Assembly (NCBI RefSeq): GCF_003315075.1
Contig: NZ_QNRJ01000001.1
Location: 291,158 to 355,157 of the forward strand
Reading direction: 5' to 3'
Origin: Rossellomorea aquimaris
GTDB lineage: Bacteria > Bacillota > Bacilli > Bacillales > Bacillaceae_B
DNA length: 64,000 nucleotides
The notes under the pieces are model-generated. The model was not told the origin of the DNA, ran no database searches, and saw only the letters and a list, made by a program, of their open reading frames with translations. Below are positions 55,894 to 64,000 of this stretch, piece by piece (the stretch's first letter is position 1; each line of letters opens with the position of its first letter). The translations under genes were made by a program, and so were the position numbers.

Positions 55894-56793
55894 ATGAATA
55901 AGAAATTAAAACCAGTTATTTTATTAATAGTCCTATCCTTCATCATCGCAGGTTGCGGAAATGGAGGGGGTAAAGACACGATTACGGTTTCAGGTAAGAT
56001 GTGGACAGAGCAGTTTATTTTAACACAAATGATGGCTGAACTTCTCAAAGAGAAAACAGACCTGGATGTTAAAGTGGAAGAAGGACTGGGAGAAGTATCG
56101 ATTTTAACACCCGCTCTTGAAAAAGGCGACATCGACGTATATATCGAGTACACAGGAACCGGACTCGAAGCGGTGTTAAAAGAGCAAGCAAAGGAAGGGG
56201 CTTCAGCTGAAGAAATTCTATCTCAAGTCCGTAAAGGATACGAAGAAAAGTTCAATGTGACATGGTTAAAGCCACTTGGATTCGAGAATACGTATACCCT
56301 TGCTTATACTCAAAATCAGGACTTTGATGCCAAAACGTTCTCTGACCTTGTTCCCCTATCGAAGGATTTAAGCTTTGGAGCGCCGCATCAATTCTATGAG
56401 CGTGAAGGTGATGGGTACGATGCATTTGCCGAAGCCTACGGTTACGAATTCAAAGCGAAAGAAAGCTTTGACCCGAACATTATGTATGAAGCAGTGAAGA
56501 ACGGAGATGTAGATATTATTCCGGCCTTTACAACCGATGGAAGAATACAACGTTACAATCTGAAAACGACTACGGACGACAAAGGATTCTTCCCACCATA
56601 TGATGCCGCTCCCATCATCCGTCAAGAAGTTCTGGAAGAGCATCCTGAAGTAGAAGAAGTCCTGAATGAATTAGCAGGACAAATCTCTGAGGAAGAGATG
56701 AGTGAGATGAATGCCAAGGTGGATATGGATAAACAAGATCCTAAAGACGTAGCGCGTGAATTTCTCCTATCCAAGGGATTAATTGAAGAGTAA
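55894..56793 (+). CDS. osmoprotectant-binding lipoprotein (OpuBC/OpuCC-like)
   Basis: A 299-residue substrate-binding lipoprotein. The signal peptide ends in a lipobox IAGCG (Cys about 21). The mature part has the OpuAC/OpuCC pattern: VSGKMWTEQFILTQMM, DVYIEYTGTGLEAVL, ...LAYTQN and VDIIPAFTTDGRIQRYN. Aromatic residues in these loops form the cage for quaternary ammonium solutes such as glycine betaine, choline or carnitine. AAAGGAGAG precedes the ATG. It ends in a long hairpin terminator. Confidence 0.9.
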   Translation: MNKKLKPVILLIVLSFIIAGCGNGGGKDTITVSGKMWTEQFILTQMMAELLKEKTDLDVKVEEGLGEVSILTPALEKGDIDVYIEYTGTGLEAVLKEQAKEGASAEEILSQVRKGYEEKFNVTWLKPLGFENTYTLAYTQNQDFDAKTFSDLVPLSKDLSFGAPHQFYEREGDGYDAFAEAYGYEFKAKESFDPNIMYEAVKNGDVDIIPAFTTDGRIQRYNLKTTTDDKGFFPPYDAAPIIRQEVLEEHPEVEEVLNELAGQISEEEMSEMNAKVDMDKQDPKDVAREFLLSKGLIEE

Positions 56794-56801
56794 AATGTTA
56801 A

Positions 56802-56860
56802 GAAGTGTCAGAAAGGATAAAGGAGTAGTAACGTCCTTTGTCCATCTGACACTTCATTCT
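56802..56860 (+). terminator. terminator of the osmoprotectant operon
   Basis: GAAGTGTCAGA and TCTGACACTTC pair, with an inner AAAGGA/TCCTTT extension, followed by ATTCTGTTT. Confidence 0.75.
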
Positions 56861-56979
56861 GTTTAGGTATATTTATAAAATTTTGATAAATTAGAGGGAA
56901 ATATGGTATAAAAGAAGAATAGGACTTAAGGAACAGTTAAAGAATGAATGAAGGAACGATGAAGGAGTTGTAATCATCT

Positions 56980-57387
56980 ATGGAAAACCCATCCCGACAA
57001 GAAATTGGAAGCATCCTTAAACAATCAAAACGCATTGCCGTGATTGGATTAAGTGACAATCCTGCACGAACATCTTATATGGTATCAAAAGCGATGCAGG
57101 ATCAAGGTTATGAGATTATTCCTGTGAATCCAACCATTGACACCGCATTGGGCGTTAAAGCGGTATCTTCTCTGAAGGAGATTGAAGGACCGATTGACAT
57201 TGTCAATGTATTTCGCCGCTCAGAATTTTTGCCACAGATCGCGGAGGAATTTGATGAAATCGATTCTAACGTGTTTTGGGCGCAACAAGGTGTAATGAAT
57301 GAAGAGGCTTATCGCTTTTTGAAAGAACGTGGGTATACAGTCATTATGGATCGCTGTATTAAGGTTGAACATGCTTTAACCAAATAA
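56980..57387 (+). CDS. yneT: CoA-binding-domain protein YneT
   Basis: A 135-residue Rossmann-fold protein of the CoA-binding family. RIAVIGLSDNPARTSYMVSKAM (about 18-39, given in part) and the PVNP turn followed by DIVNVFRRSEFLPQIAEE and VFWAQQGVMNEEA are typical. It binds a nucleotide or CoA; no catalytic role is known. GAAGGAG precedes the ATG. In B. subtilis it lies between yneS and parE; here it is separated from plsY by the inserted transport genes but remains next to parE. Confidence 0.9.
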   Translation: MENPSRQEIGSILKQSKRIAVIGLSDNPARTSYMVSKAMQDQGYEIIPVNPTIDTALGVKAVSSLKEIEGPIDIVNVFRRSEFLPQIAEEFDEIDSNVFWAQQGVMNEEAYRFLKERGYTVIMDRCIKVEHALTK

Positions 57388-57398
57388 CTCTCACTCGT

Positions 57399-57429
57399 AA
57401 CAAGCGGCTCTTACCGCTTGTTTTTTTTT
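57399..57429 (+). terminator. terminator of yneT
   Basis: AACAAGCGG and CCGCTTGTT pair around CTCTTA, followed by nine T. Confidence 0.93.
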
Positions 57430-57590
57430 CGGATGGGCTTTCCTACTTTCATTACTAAAAAAATCCGGTCCATACACAAGAAAACAGTCCGATATCAGAG
57501 CTGTTCTAGGAAAATACATTTGCGAAAATCAAATAAAACGCTACAATAAGCAATAGTGGTTTACCTCAGAAATGATCAAAACAGGTAAAC

Positions 57591-57602
57591 GAACAAACGT
57601 TC
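57591..57602. promoter_or_regulatory. LexA-like box upstream of parEC
   Basis: CGAACAAACGTTCT contains GAACN4GTTC and differs from the Bacillus DinR consensus CGAACRNRYGTTYC at one position. It lies between a possible weak -35 and a TATAGT -10 (57609-57614), 85 bases before parE. Confidence 0.65.
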
Positions 57603-57686
57603 TTGTGTTATAGTTAACATATACATAACCAATACTACCGTACAAGCACTATTTACGGTTAGAGAAGTTTTGAAAGGGGAATGTTC

Positions 57687-59657
57687 GTGGCCAACCAGAA
57701 TAAGACCATGGATTACAATGATGATGCCATTCAAGTATTAGAAGGTTTAGAAGCCGTCCGTAAGAGACCTGGAATGTATATAGGCTCTACAGATTCAAGA
57801 GGATTGCATCATTTAGTATACGAAATTGTCGATAATTCGGTGGATGAAGCATTAGCTGGCTTCGGAAACGAGATTATTGTTACGATACATAAGGATAATA
57901 GCATCTCTGTCCAGGATAAAGGACGTGGGATGCCTACTGGAATGCATAAGCTTGGCAAGCCCACTCCTGAAGTCATTTTGACTGTGCTGCACGCAGGAGG
58001 GAAATTCGGACAAGGCGGATACAAGACCAGTGGCGGATTGCATGGTGTGGGTGCCTCAGTCGTAAATGCCCTATCTGAATGGCTTGTGGTGACGATTGAA
58101 AGAGATGGAACGAAGTATGAACAGCGTTTCACAAAAGGTGGAAAACCTGAAACCACTCTTGAGAAGATCGGAAAAACGAAAAAATCCGGAACGTGTATCC
58201 ATTTCAAACCTGATACGGAGATCTTCAGTAATATCATCTATAATTATGAAACGATTTGTGAGCGTTTAAGGGAATCTGCATTCCTTCTTAAAGGATTAAA
58301 AATTGAAATCATTGATGAGCGTCATGATCAGAAGGAAGTCTTTCACTTCGAGAGCGGGATCCAGGCCTTTGTTCAATACTTAAACGAAGAAAAAGACGTG
58401 CTTCATAACGTAGCTTTCTTTGAAGGAGAAAATCATACGATCGAAGTGGAGTTCGCCTTTCAATTTAATGACGGGTTCTCTGAAAACATACTGTCATTTG
58501 TAAACAATGTTCGTACAAAAGACGGAGGTACCCACGAAGCCGGAGCAAAGACAGCCATGACCCGTGTCTTTAATGAGTACGCCCGAAAAGTTGGGATTCT
58601 GAAAGATCGGGACAAAAATCTTGAAGGGACCGACATTCGTGAAGGACTTGCCAGTATCGTTTCTGTGCGTATACCAGAACATCTCCTTCAATTTGAGGGG
58701 CAGACGAAAGGAAAGCTTGGTACGAGTGAAGCACGTTCAGCTGTGGATGCAGTTGTTTCGGAGCACCTTCTATATTTCTTAGAAGAAAATCCCGATACAA
58801 GCTCCCTTCTTATTAAAAAATCCATTAAAGCCGCCCAAGCCCGGGAAGCAGCACGTAAGGCAAGGGAAGATGCGCGAAACGGAAAGAAACGAAAGCGATC
58901 TGAAACCGTTCTATCTGGTAAATTAACACCTGCTCAATCGAGAAATCCTCAGCGTAACGAGCTCTATCTCGTGGAGGGGGATTCTGCGGGAGGTTCTGCA
59001 AAACAAGGTCGTGATCGTAAATTCCAAGCGATTCTTCCACTTCGGGGGAAAGTCATCAATACGGAAAAAGCCAAGCTTCAGGACATCTTCAAAAATGAAG
59101 AAATCAATACGATCATTCATGCGATTGGCGGCGGCGTCGGTCCTGAATTCAACGTCGGCGACATCAATTATGACAAAATTGTCATCATGACCGATGCCGA
59201 TACGGATGGAGCCCATATACAGGTTCTGCTATTAACCTTCTTCTATCGCTACATGAAACCATTATTAGAAGCAGGGAAAGTTTATATTGCACTTCCTCCT
59301 CTCTACAAAGTAAGCAAAGGGGCAGGAAAGAAACAAAAGCTTGAATACGCATGGACGGATGAAGAGCTTCAAGGAGCCATTTCTAAAGTGGGTAAAGGCT
59401 ATATGATCCAGCGCTATAAAGGTCTTGGAGAAATGAACGCCGATCAGCTGTGGGAAACGACGATGGATCCTGAAACACGTGCACTGATCCGTGTACGAAT
59501 TGATGATGCAGCCCGGGCTGAGCGTCGCGTAACGACTCTTATGGGAGATAAAGTAGAGCCGCGCCGTAAATGGATTGAAAGCAATGTAGCTTTTGGGTTA
59601 GAAGAAGAAGGAAGTATTCTTGAAAATGAAAACATTACGGTCGCAGAGGAGGGGTAA
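57687..59657 (+). CDS. parE: DNA topoisomerase IV subunit B
   Basis: A 656-residue GHKL-ATPase subunit of topoisomerase IV, which unlinks replicated chromosomes. ATP-site motifs EIVDNSVDEALAG, DKGRGMPTG and GGLHGVGASVVNALS, and TOPRIM motifs VEGDSAGGSAKQGRD, PLRGKVINTEKA and MTDADTDGAHIQ are intact. Length (about 655) and next-door parC distinguish it from GyrB. I choose the GTG at 57687: an ATG six bases upstream directly abuts the AAAGGGG ribosome binding site. It is followed by parC after three bases. A LexA-like box lies in its promoter region. Confidence 0.96.
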   Translation: MANQNKTMDYNDDAIQVLEGLEAVRKRPGMYIGSTDSRGLHHLVYEIVDNSVDEALAGFGNEIIVTIHKDNSISVQDKGRGMPTGMHKLGKPTPEVILTVLHAGGKFGQGGYKTSGGLHGVGASVVNALSEWLVVTIERDGTKYEQRFTKGGKPETTLEKIGKTKKSGTCIHFKPDTEIFSNIIYNYETICERLRESAFLLKGLKIEIIDERHDQKEVFHFESGIQAFVQYLNEEKDVLHNVAFFEGENHTIEVEFAFQFNDGFSENILSFVNNVRTKDGGTHEAGAKTAMTRVFNEYARKVGILKDRDKNLEGTDIREGLASIVSVRIPEHLLQFEGQTKGKLGTSEARSAVDAVVSEHLLYFLEENPDTSSLLIKKSIKAAQAREAARKAREDARNGKKRKRSETVLSGKLTPAQSRNPQRNELYLVEGDSAGGSAKQGRDRKFQAILPLRGKVINTEKAKLQDIFKNEEINTIIHAIGGGVGPEFNVGDINYDKIVIMTDADTDGAHIQVLLLTFFYRYMKPLLEAGKVYIALPPLYKVSKGAGKKQKLEYAWTDEELQGAISKVGKGYMIQRYKGLGEMNADQLWETTMDPETRALIRVRIDDAARAERRVTTLMGDKVEPRRKWIESNVAFGLEEEGSILENENITVAEEG

Positions 59658-59660
59658 TAC

Positions 59661-62099
59661 ATGACAACTGTAGAAAGATATCAAGACTTACCTCTGGAAG
59701 AGGTACTTGGCGACCGATTTGGACGTTATAGTAAATACATTATCCAAGAGCGTGCATTACCTGATGCACGTGACGGGTTAAAGCCCGTACAAAGACGTAT
59801 CCTTTACGCCATGTACGTGGATGGCAACACCCAGGAAAAAGGGTTCCGGAAATCAGCGAAAACCGTTGGTAATGTTATCGGTAACTATCATCCACATGGT
59901 GATACATCTGTGTATGACGCCATGGTGCGTATGAGTCAAACGTGGAAAGTGCGTAAATATTTAGTCGAGATGCACGGAAATAACGGAAGCATCGACGGAG
60001 ATCCGCCTGCTGCCATGCGTTATACAGAAGCTCGTCTTTCTGCCATCTCCATGGAGCTCTTGCGTGATATCGATAAAAAAACCGTGGACTTTATCCCGAA
60101 TTTTGATGATACATCCAGTGAACCAACTGTTTTGCCTTCACGTTTTCCGAACCTTTTAGTCAACGGATCCACTGGTATCTCAGCAGGATATGCAACTGAC
60201 ATTCCACCTCATCACCTTGATGAAGTCATTGATGCGACAATCATGCGTATGGAAAAGCCACAAAGCACGGTGGATGAATTAATGACGGTCATAAAAGGAC
60301 CTGATTTCCCAACAGGTGGCATCATTCAAGGGGTAGACGGCATCAAAAAAGCCTACGAAACCGGAAAAGGAAAAGTGGTTGTTCGTGGAAAAGCAGATAT
60401 TGAAAACATCCGCGGAAGCAAACAGCAGATCGTCATAACGGAAATTCCTTATGAGGTAAACAAAGCGAATCTCGTCAAGAAAATGGATGAATTCCGTGTA
60501 GATCGCAAAGTGGAAGGAATTGCAGAAGTTCGTGATGAAACAGACCGCGATGGAATGCGCATTGTCATTGAGTTAAAGAAAGATGCAGATGCTACTGGCG
60601 TCTTACACTACCTCTATAAAAACAGTGATCTTCAAATCGCCTATAACTTTAATATGGTTGCGATACATAACCGTCGTCCTAAACTAATGGGACTGTGTGA
60701 ACTATTGGATGCTTATATTCACCATCAAAAAGAAGTAGTGACAAACCGTACCAGACATGATCTAAATAAGGCGAAGGATCGCCAGCATATTGTCGAAGGT
60801 TTAATGAAAGCTCTGTCAATATTAGATCAAGTGATAGCAACGATTCGTGCTTCGAAAGACAAACGTGATGCGAAGGATAATTTAATTCAGCAATTTCAAT
60901 TTACTGAAGCACAGTCAGAAGCAATCGTCAGCCTTCAACTATACCGCTTAACGAATACAGACATTACCGCACTGCAGGCAGAAGCTGAAGAATTAGCGAA
61001 AACGATTGCTGAGTTAACGGCTATCCTGGAAAGTGAAAACAAACTTTACAGTGTAATCAAAAAAGAATTAAAAGGCATCAAAAAGCAGTTCTCTGATGCT
61101 CGCCGCACTAAAATTGAGGATGAGATTGAAGAAATTAAAATCAACCTTGAAGTACTGATCGCCAGTGAGGATGTCATGGTTACCGTTACCCGTGATGGTT
61201 ACATGAAACGAACAAGTCTACGTTCGTATTCTGCTTCAAACGGGCAGGATCTCGCCATGAAAGAAACAGACAGGCTCCTTGGTCAGTATGAGATGAATAC
61301 GACTGATGTACTGTTAGTCTTTACGAATAAAGGGAATTACATTTATTGCCCTGTACATGAACTTCCGGATATTCGCTGGAAAGACCTTGGTCAGCACGTT
61401 GGGAACATCGTGCCGATTGATCGCGATGAACAGGTTCTAAAAGCGATACCGATTAGAGAATTTGATCCATCCCACTATTTATTATTTGTAACGAAGAATG
61501 GAATGATCAAGAGATCTGAGCTTCCCCAGTACAAAGCACAGCGCTACTCCCGTCCTCTTGTAGGTATTAATTTAAAAGGAGACGATCAGCTGGTAGATGT
61601 ACACTTAACCGATGGTTCCTATGATATTTTCATCGCTACACATCTAAGCTATGGTCTTTGGTTTTCCGAGGAAGACGTGAACATCGTCGGACCACGGGCA
61701 GCTGGTGTAAAAGGGATTAACCTTAAAGATGAAGATTATGTTGTGTCTGGTAAGATCATTAAAGACCCGGTGAAGGACTATATTTTCTTAGCAACCCAGC
61801 GAGGGGCAGTAAAGAAAATGAAATTAGCCGAATTTGAAAAGACATCCCGTGCCAAACGTGGAGTCATCATGCTGCGGGAATTGAAATCAAACCCACATCG
61901 TGTGGTAAGAATAGAAGTGGTTAAAGATACAGATAAGGTAGGCCTGATCACGAAAAAGGGAAAAACAGAAGAAGTGCTCCTTTCAGATCTTAGACCAAAT
62001 GACCGTTACTCGAATGGATCATTTGTGATTGATGAAGGGGTTAGCGGATCTGTTTGTGAAACGTGGGCAGAATCACTACTATCTGGAACAAAAGAATAG
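59661..62099 (+). CDS. parC: DNA topoisomerase IV subunit A
   Basis: An 812-residue DNA-cleaving subunit of topoisomerase IV. The active-site tyrosine is in PAAMRYTEARLS (about 120), preceded by the quinolone-pocket segment GNYHPHGDTSVYDAMVRMSQ, which looks wild type (Ser/Asp-type positions unchanged as far as I can tell). The C-terminal beta-pinwheel (from about 500) has repeats such as DVMVTVTRDGYMKR and HYLLFVTKNGMIKR. GAGGAGGGG precedes the ATG, three bases after parE. A terminator follows. Confidence 0.96.
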   Translation: MTTVERYQDLPLEEVLGDRFGRYSKYIIQERALPDARDGLKPVQRRILYAMYVDGNTQEKGFRKSAKTVGNVIGNYHPHGDTSVYDAMVRMSQTWKVRKYLVEMHGNNGSIDGDPPAAMRYTEARLSAISMELLRDIDKKTVDFIPNFDDTSSEPTVLPSRFPNLLVNGSTGISAGYATDIPPHHLDEVIDATIMRMEKPQSTVDELMTVIKGPDFPTGGIIQGVDGIKKAYETGKGKVVVRGKADIENIRGSKQQIVITEIPYEVNKANLVKKMDEFRVDRKVEGIAEVRDETDRDGMRIVIELKKDADATGVLHYLYKNSDLQIAYNFNMVAIHNRRPKLMGLCELLDAYIHHQKEVVTNRTRHDLNKAKDRQHIVEGLMKALSILDQVIATIRASKDKRDAKDNLIQQFQFTEAQSEAIVSLQLYRLTNTDITALQAEAEELAKTIAELTAILESENKLYSVIKKELKGIKKQFSDARRTKIEDEIEEIKINLEVLIASEDVMVTVTRDGYMKRTSLRSYSASNGQDLAMKETDRLLGQYEMNTTDVLLVFTNKGNYIYCPVHELPDIRWKDLGQHVGNIVPIDRDEQVLKAIPIREFDPSHYLLFVTKNGMIKRSELPQYKAQRYSRPLVGINLKGDDQLVDVHLTDGSYDIFIATHLSYGLWFSEEDVNIVGPRAAGVKGINLKDEDYVVSGKIIKDPVKDYIFLATQRGAVKKMKLAEFEKTSRAKRGVIMLRELKSNPHRVVRIEVVKDTDKVGLITKKGKTEEVLLSDLRPNDRYSNGSFVIDEGVSGSVCETWAESLLSGTKE

Positions 62100-62111
62100 C
62101 AACTCCAGAGA

Positions 62112-62141
62112 AACGATCAGAAACATTTCTGGTCGTTTTTT
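62112..62141 (+). terminator. terminator of parEC
   Basis: AACGATCAGAAA and TTTCTGGTCGTT pair, followed by TTTT. Confidence 0.92.
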
Positions 62142-62180
62142 ATTTACGGAAGACGAATAATATATGTATATTCATTCAAT

Positions 62181-62217
62181 ATTGTTGTACAATACCCGTG
62201 AAAAATTGTACAACAAT
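62181..62217. promoter_or_regulatory. operator-like inverted repeat upstream of alsT
   Basis: ATTGTTGTACAAT (62181-62193) and its exact reverse complement ATTGTACAACAAT (62205-62217) flank 11 bases. Each arm contains the palindrome TTGTACAA. It lies 140 bases before alsT and has no T-run, so it is more likely a protein-binding site than a terminator. The regulator is unknown. Confidence 0.6.
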
Positions 62218-62356
62218 TAATATTCTTTCAAAAAGATGAATTTATCAGTTGAATAGGCATTTATTTTTTGATAGATTAAGAAAGTGTCTGAATGGGTATA
62301 CAAACATAGATTCATACATTATTTGTCATAAATACAAACATCTAGGGGGAACAATT

Positions 62357-63784
62357 ATGGATATATTCACAAGTATAATAGGCAGCTTGAATGATTTTAT
62401 GTGGTCATACATACTGATTGTGGCGCTTATCGGTCTTGGTTTATACTTCTCATTACGAACTAAATTCGCACAATTCCGTTACTTAGGAGAAATGGGAAGA
62501 TTATTAACAGATAAAACCACGATTTCAGCAGAAGGAAAACGAGGCATTTCTTCCTTCCAGGCTTTCACGATCAGTACCGCATCCCGTGTCGGTACAGGTA
62601 ACCTGGCTGGGGTTGCAACAGCGATTGCCGGCGGTGGACCGGGAGCTGTATTCTGGATGTGGCTGATTGCCCTTCTAGGAGGAGCGACAAGCTTCGTGGA
62701 GAGTACACTTGCTCAAATCTATAAAGTGAAAGATGGAAAAGACGGCTACCGAGGTGGCCCTGCTTACTATATGGAAAAGGGATTGAATGCCCGTTGGATG
62801 GGAATCCTGTTTGCCGTTATCATTACATTCTGTTTCGGTCTTGTATTTAACTCGGTCCAATCCAATACGATTTCTCTTGCCATGGAAGAAGCGTATTCAT
62901 TTGATCGTATGACAGTAGGAATCATTCTAGCGGTTCTAACAGCACTTGTTATTTTCGGTGGGGTAAAAAGAATCGCCAGTGTAACTCAAATTGTCGTTCC
63001 AGTAATGGCCGTTCTTTATTTGATTTTAGCCTTCTTTATTCTTATTACGAACATTACCATGCTGCCAAATATGTTTGTGATCATTTTTGAAAATGCATTT
63101 GGTATTCGTGAAGTGGCAAGTGGCGGAGTAGGGGCAGCCATCATGATGGGTATCAAACGCGGTTTATTCTCAAATGAAGCCGGGATGGGTAGTGCGCCTA
63201 ACGCAGCGGCATCTGCGGGTGTCACCCACCCTGTTAAACAAGGGCTTATTCAAACTCTTGGTGTGTTCACTGATACACTGCTTATCTGTACAGCAACAGC
63301 CTTCATGATCATCCTGTCTGACCAATACACCACAGGGATCGATGGCATCCAGCTGACGCAGGCAGCCTTAAGTTTCCATGTAGGGGAATGGGCAGATACA
63401 TTTGTTGCTGTCGCTATATTCTTATTCGCCTTCAGTTCAATTATCGGAAACTACTACTACGGGGAAACTAATATCGAGTTTATCAAATACAGCCCGATCA
63501 CTCTATTCATCTACCGAATGGCCGTTATCGGCATGGTGATTTTCGGAGCGGTTGTCAAACTGGATATTGTGTGGAGCCTGGCAGATTTATTTATGGGTCT
63601 AATGGCAATCATCAACTTAATCGCCATCACGTTATTAGCTAAGATCGCGATATCTGCACTAAAAGATTACCGAGAACAAAAGAGACAAGGTAAGGATCCT
63701 GTTTTCTACTCCAACTCTATTAAAGGGTTAAAAGGAATTGAGAGCTGGGAAGCAAAACCTGAGACGACAACAGAACAAAAATAA
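62357..63784 (+). CDS. alsT: sodium:amino-acid symporter, AGCS family (AlsT)
   Basis: A 475-residue transporter with about 11 helices that imports alanine, glycine or glutamine with sodium. Family signatures are SSFQAFTISTASRVGTGNLAGVATAIAGGGPGAVFWMW (seen from about 57, shown in part), KRGLFSNEAGMGSAPNAAASA (about 272-292) and FAFSSIIGNYYYGETN. The ATG at 62357 follows GGGGGA; an earlier TTG (62249) lacks a ribosome binding site. Position after parC matches alsT of B. subtilis. An unusual inverted repeat lies upstream. Confidence 0.93.
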   Translation: MDIFTSIIGSLNDFMWSYILIVALIGLGLYFSLRTKFAQFRYLGEMGRLLTDKTTISAEGKRGISSFQAFTISTASRVGTGNLAGVATAIAGGGPGAVFWMWLIALLGGATSFVESTLAQIYKVKDGKDGYRGGPAYYMEKGLNARWMGILFAVIITFCFGLVFNSVQSNTISLAMEEAYSFDRMTVGIILAVLTALVIFGGVKRIASVTQIVVPVMAVLYLILAFFILITNITMLPNMFVIIFENAFGIREVASGGVGAAIMMGIKRGLFSNEAGMGSAPNAAASAGVTHPVKQGLIQTLGVFTDTLLICTATAFMIILSDQYTTGIDGIQLTQAALSFHVGEWADTFVAVAIFLFAFSSIIGNYYYGETNIEFIKYSPITLFIYRMAVIGMVIFGAVVKLDIVWSLADLFMGLMAIINLIAITLLAKIAISALKDYREQKRQGKDPVFYSNSIKGLKGIESWEAKPETTTEQK

Positions 63785-63792
63785 TAGGAATG

Positions 63793-63822
63793 GACCAACC
63801 TTTTTATCGGTTGGTCTTTTTT
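63793..63822 (+). terminator. terminator of alsT
   Basis: GACCAACC and GGTTGGTC pair around TTTTTATC, followed by TTTTTT. Confidence 0.92.
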
Positions 63823-63931
63823 GACTTGTTTGATGCTAAGAAAGATAAAAAGAGAAACGATAATCATTACATAGATTTTCCTTCTTTGGTGAAAATAAAA
63901 GGGAATCATTTTCTATCGAGGAGAGAGAATC

Positions 63932-64000
63932 ATGAGAAAAGAATTACTATTTGCTTTCGGTGCTTTCTTTGTTATGTCCCTCCATGCCATTGCAGGAAAC
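63932..64000 (+). CDS. partial gene at the right edge
   Basis: Twenty-three codons are visible (MRKELLFAFGAFFVMSLHAI, then AGN), a charged start followed by a hydrophobic helix: a signal peptide or first membrane segment. GAGGAGAG precedes the ATG with normal spacing, so the gene is real, but the product cannot be identified from this fragment. Confidence 0.6.
   Translation, partial: MRKELLFAFGAFFVMSLHAIAGN

Overview
The window is ordinary chromosome of a low-GC, endospore-forming Firmicute of the Bacillaceae. Evidence: four small acid-soluble spore protein genes (sspP, sspO, sspN, tlp), a CotM-like coat protein, a YjcZ-family peptide, strong AGGAGG-type ribosome binding sites with some TTG/GTG starts, and a right half that keeps the Bacillus subtilis order cotM-sspP-sspO-citB-yneN-(fbpB-like)-sspN-tlp-yneP-yneQ-yneR-yneS-yneT-parE-parC-alsT. 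The species cannot be named from the sequence alone. No rRNA, tRNA, CRISPR array, prophage or transposase gene is visible.

Layout. 1-9.5 kb: class B penicillin-binding protein, small membrane proteins, a MerR regulator next to a CNNM/CorC-type transporter, an EcsC-family protein, a SET-domain protein, a D,D-carboxypeptidase and an S66 carboxypeptidase. 9.5-16 kb: short genes (hydrolase, P-loop kinase, acetyltransferases, beta-lactamase-fold protein, HIT protein, M29 aminopeptidase). 16.2-21.2 kb: a complete glycerol module glpP-glpFK-glpD with an antitermination leader before both glpF and glpD and a CcpA-type site at glpF. 21.6-33 kb: mixed metabolism, a frameshifted Nudix gene, a type I holin-like toxin locus, topoisomerase III, a CidA/LrgB-type pair, a methionine aminopeptidase and a globin-coupled chemoreceptor. 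33-42.5 kb: two LysM/3D cell-wall proteins, an OpuD-like betaine transporter, a lytic transglycosylase, a second globin-coupled chemoreceptor and a UPF1-type helicase. 42.6-64 kb: the conserved spore/citB/yne/parEC/alsT block, interrupted between plsY (yneS) and yneT by an NCS2 permease and a three-gene osmoprotectant ABC transporter.

How the parts work together. Glycerol entry, phosphorylation and oxidation are encoded side by side under GlpP control. PBP, DacA, LD-carboxypeptidase, transglycosylase and 3D proteins all act on the cell wall. OpuD and the Opu-type ABC system both import compatible solutes, which suggests osmotic stress matters to this organism. Topoisomerase III and topoisomerase IV genes each carry a LexA-like dyad.

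The most unusual signal is a dispersed 12-mer, AGGGACGGACCT, found 15 times (about 0.01 expected). It occurs as inverted pairs between genes, as the last codons or stop-codon context of three genes, and inside three genes (ampS, glpK, glpD). In ampS and glpK it reads as family-typical residues. This distribution resembles DNA uptake sequences or a REP-type element more than an ordinary terminator.
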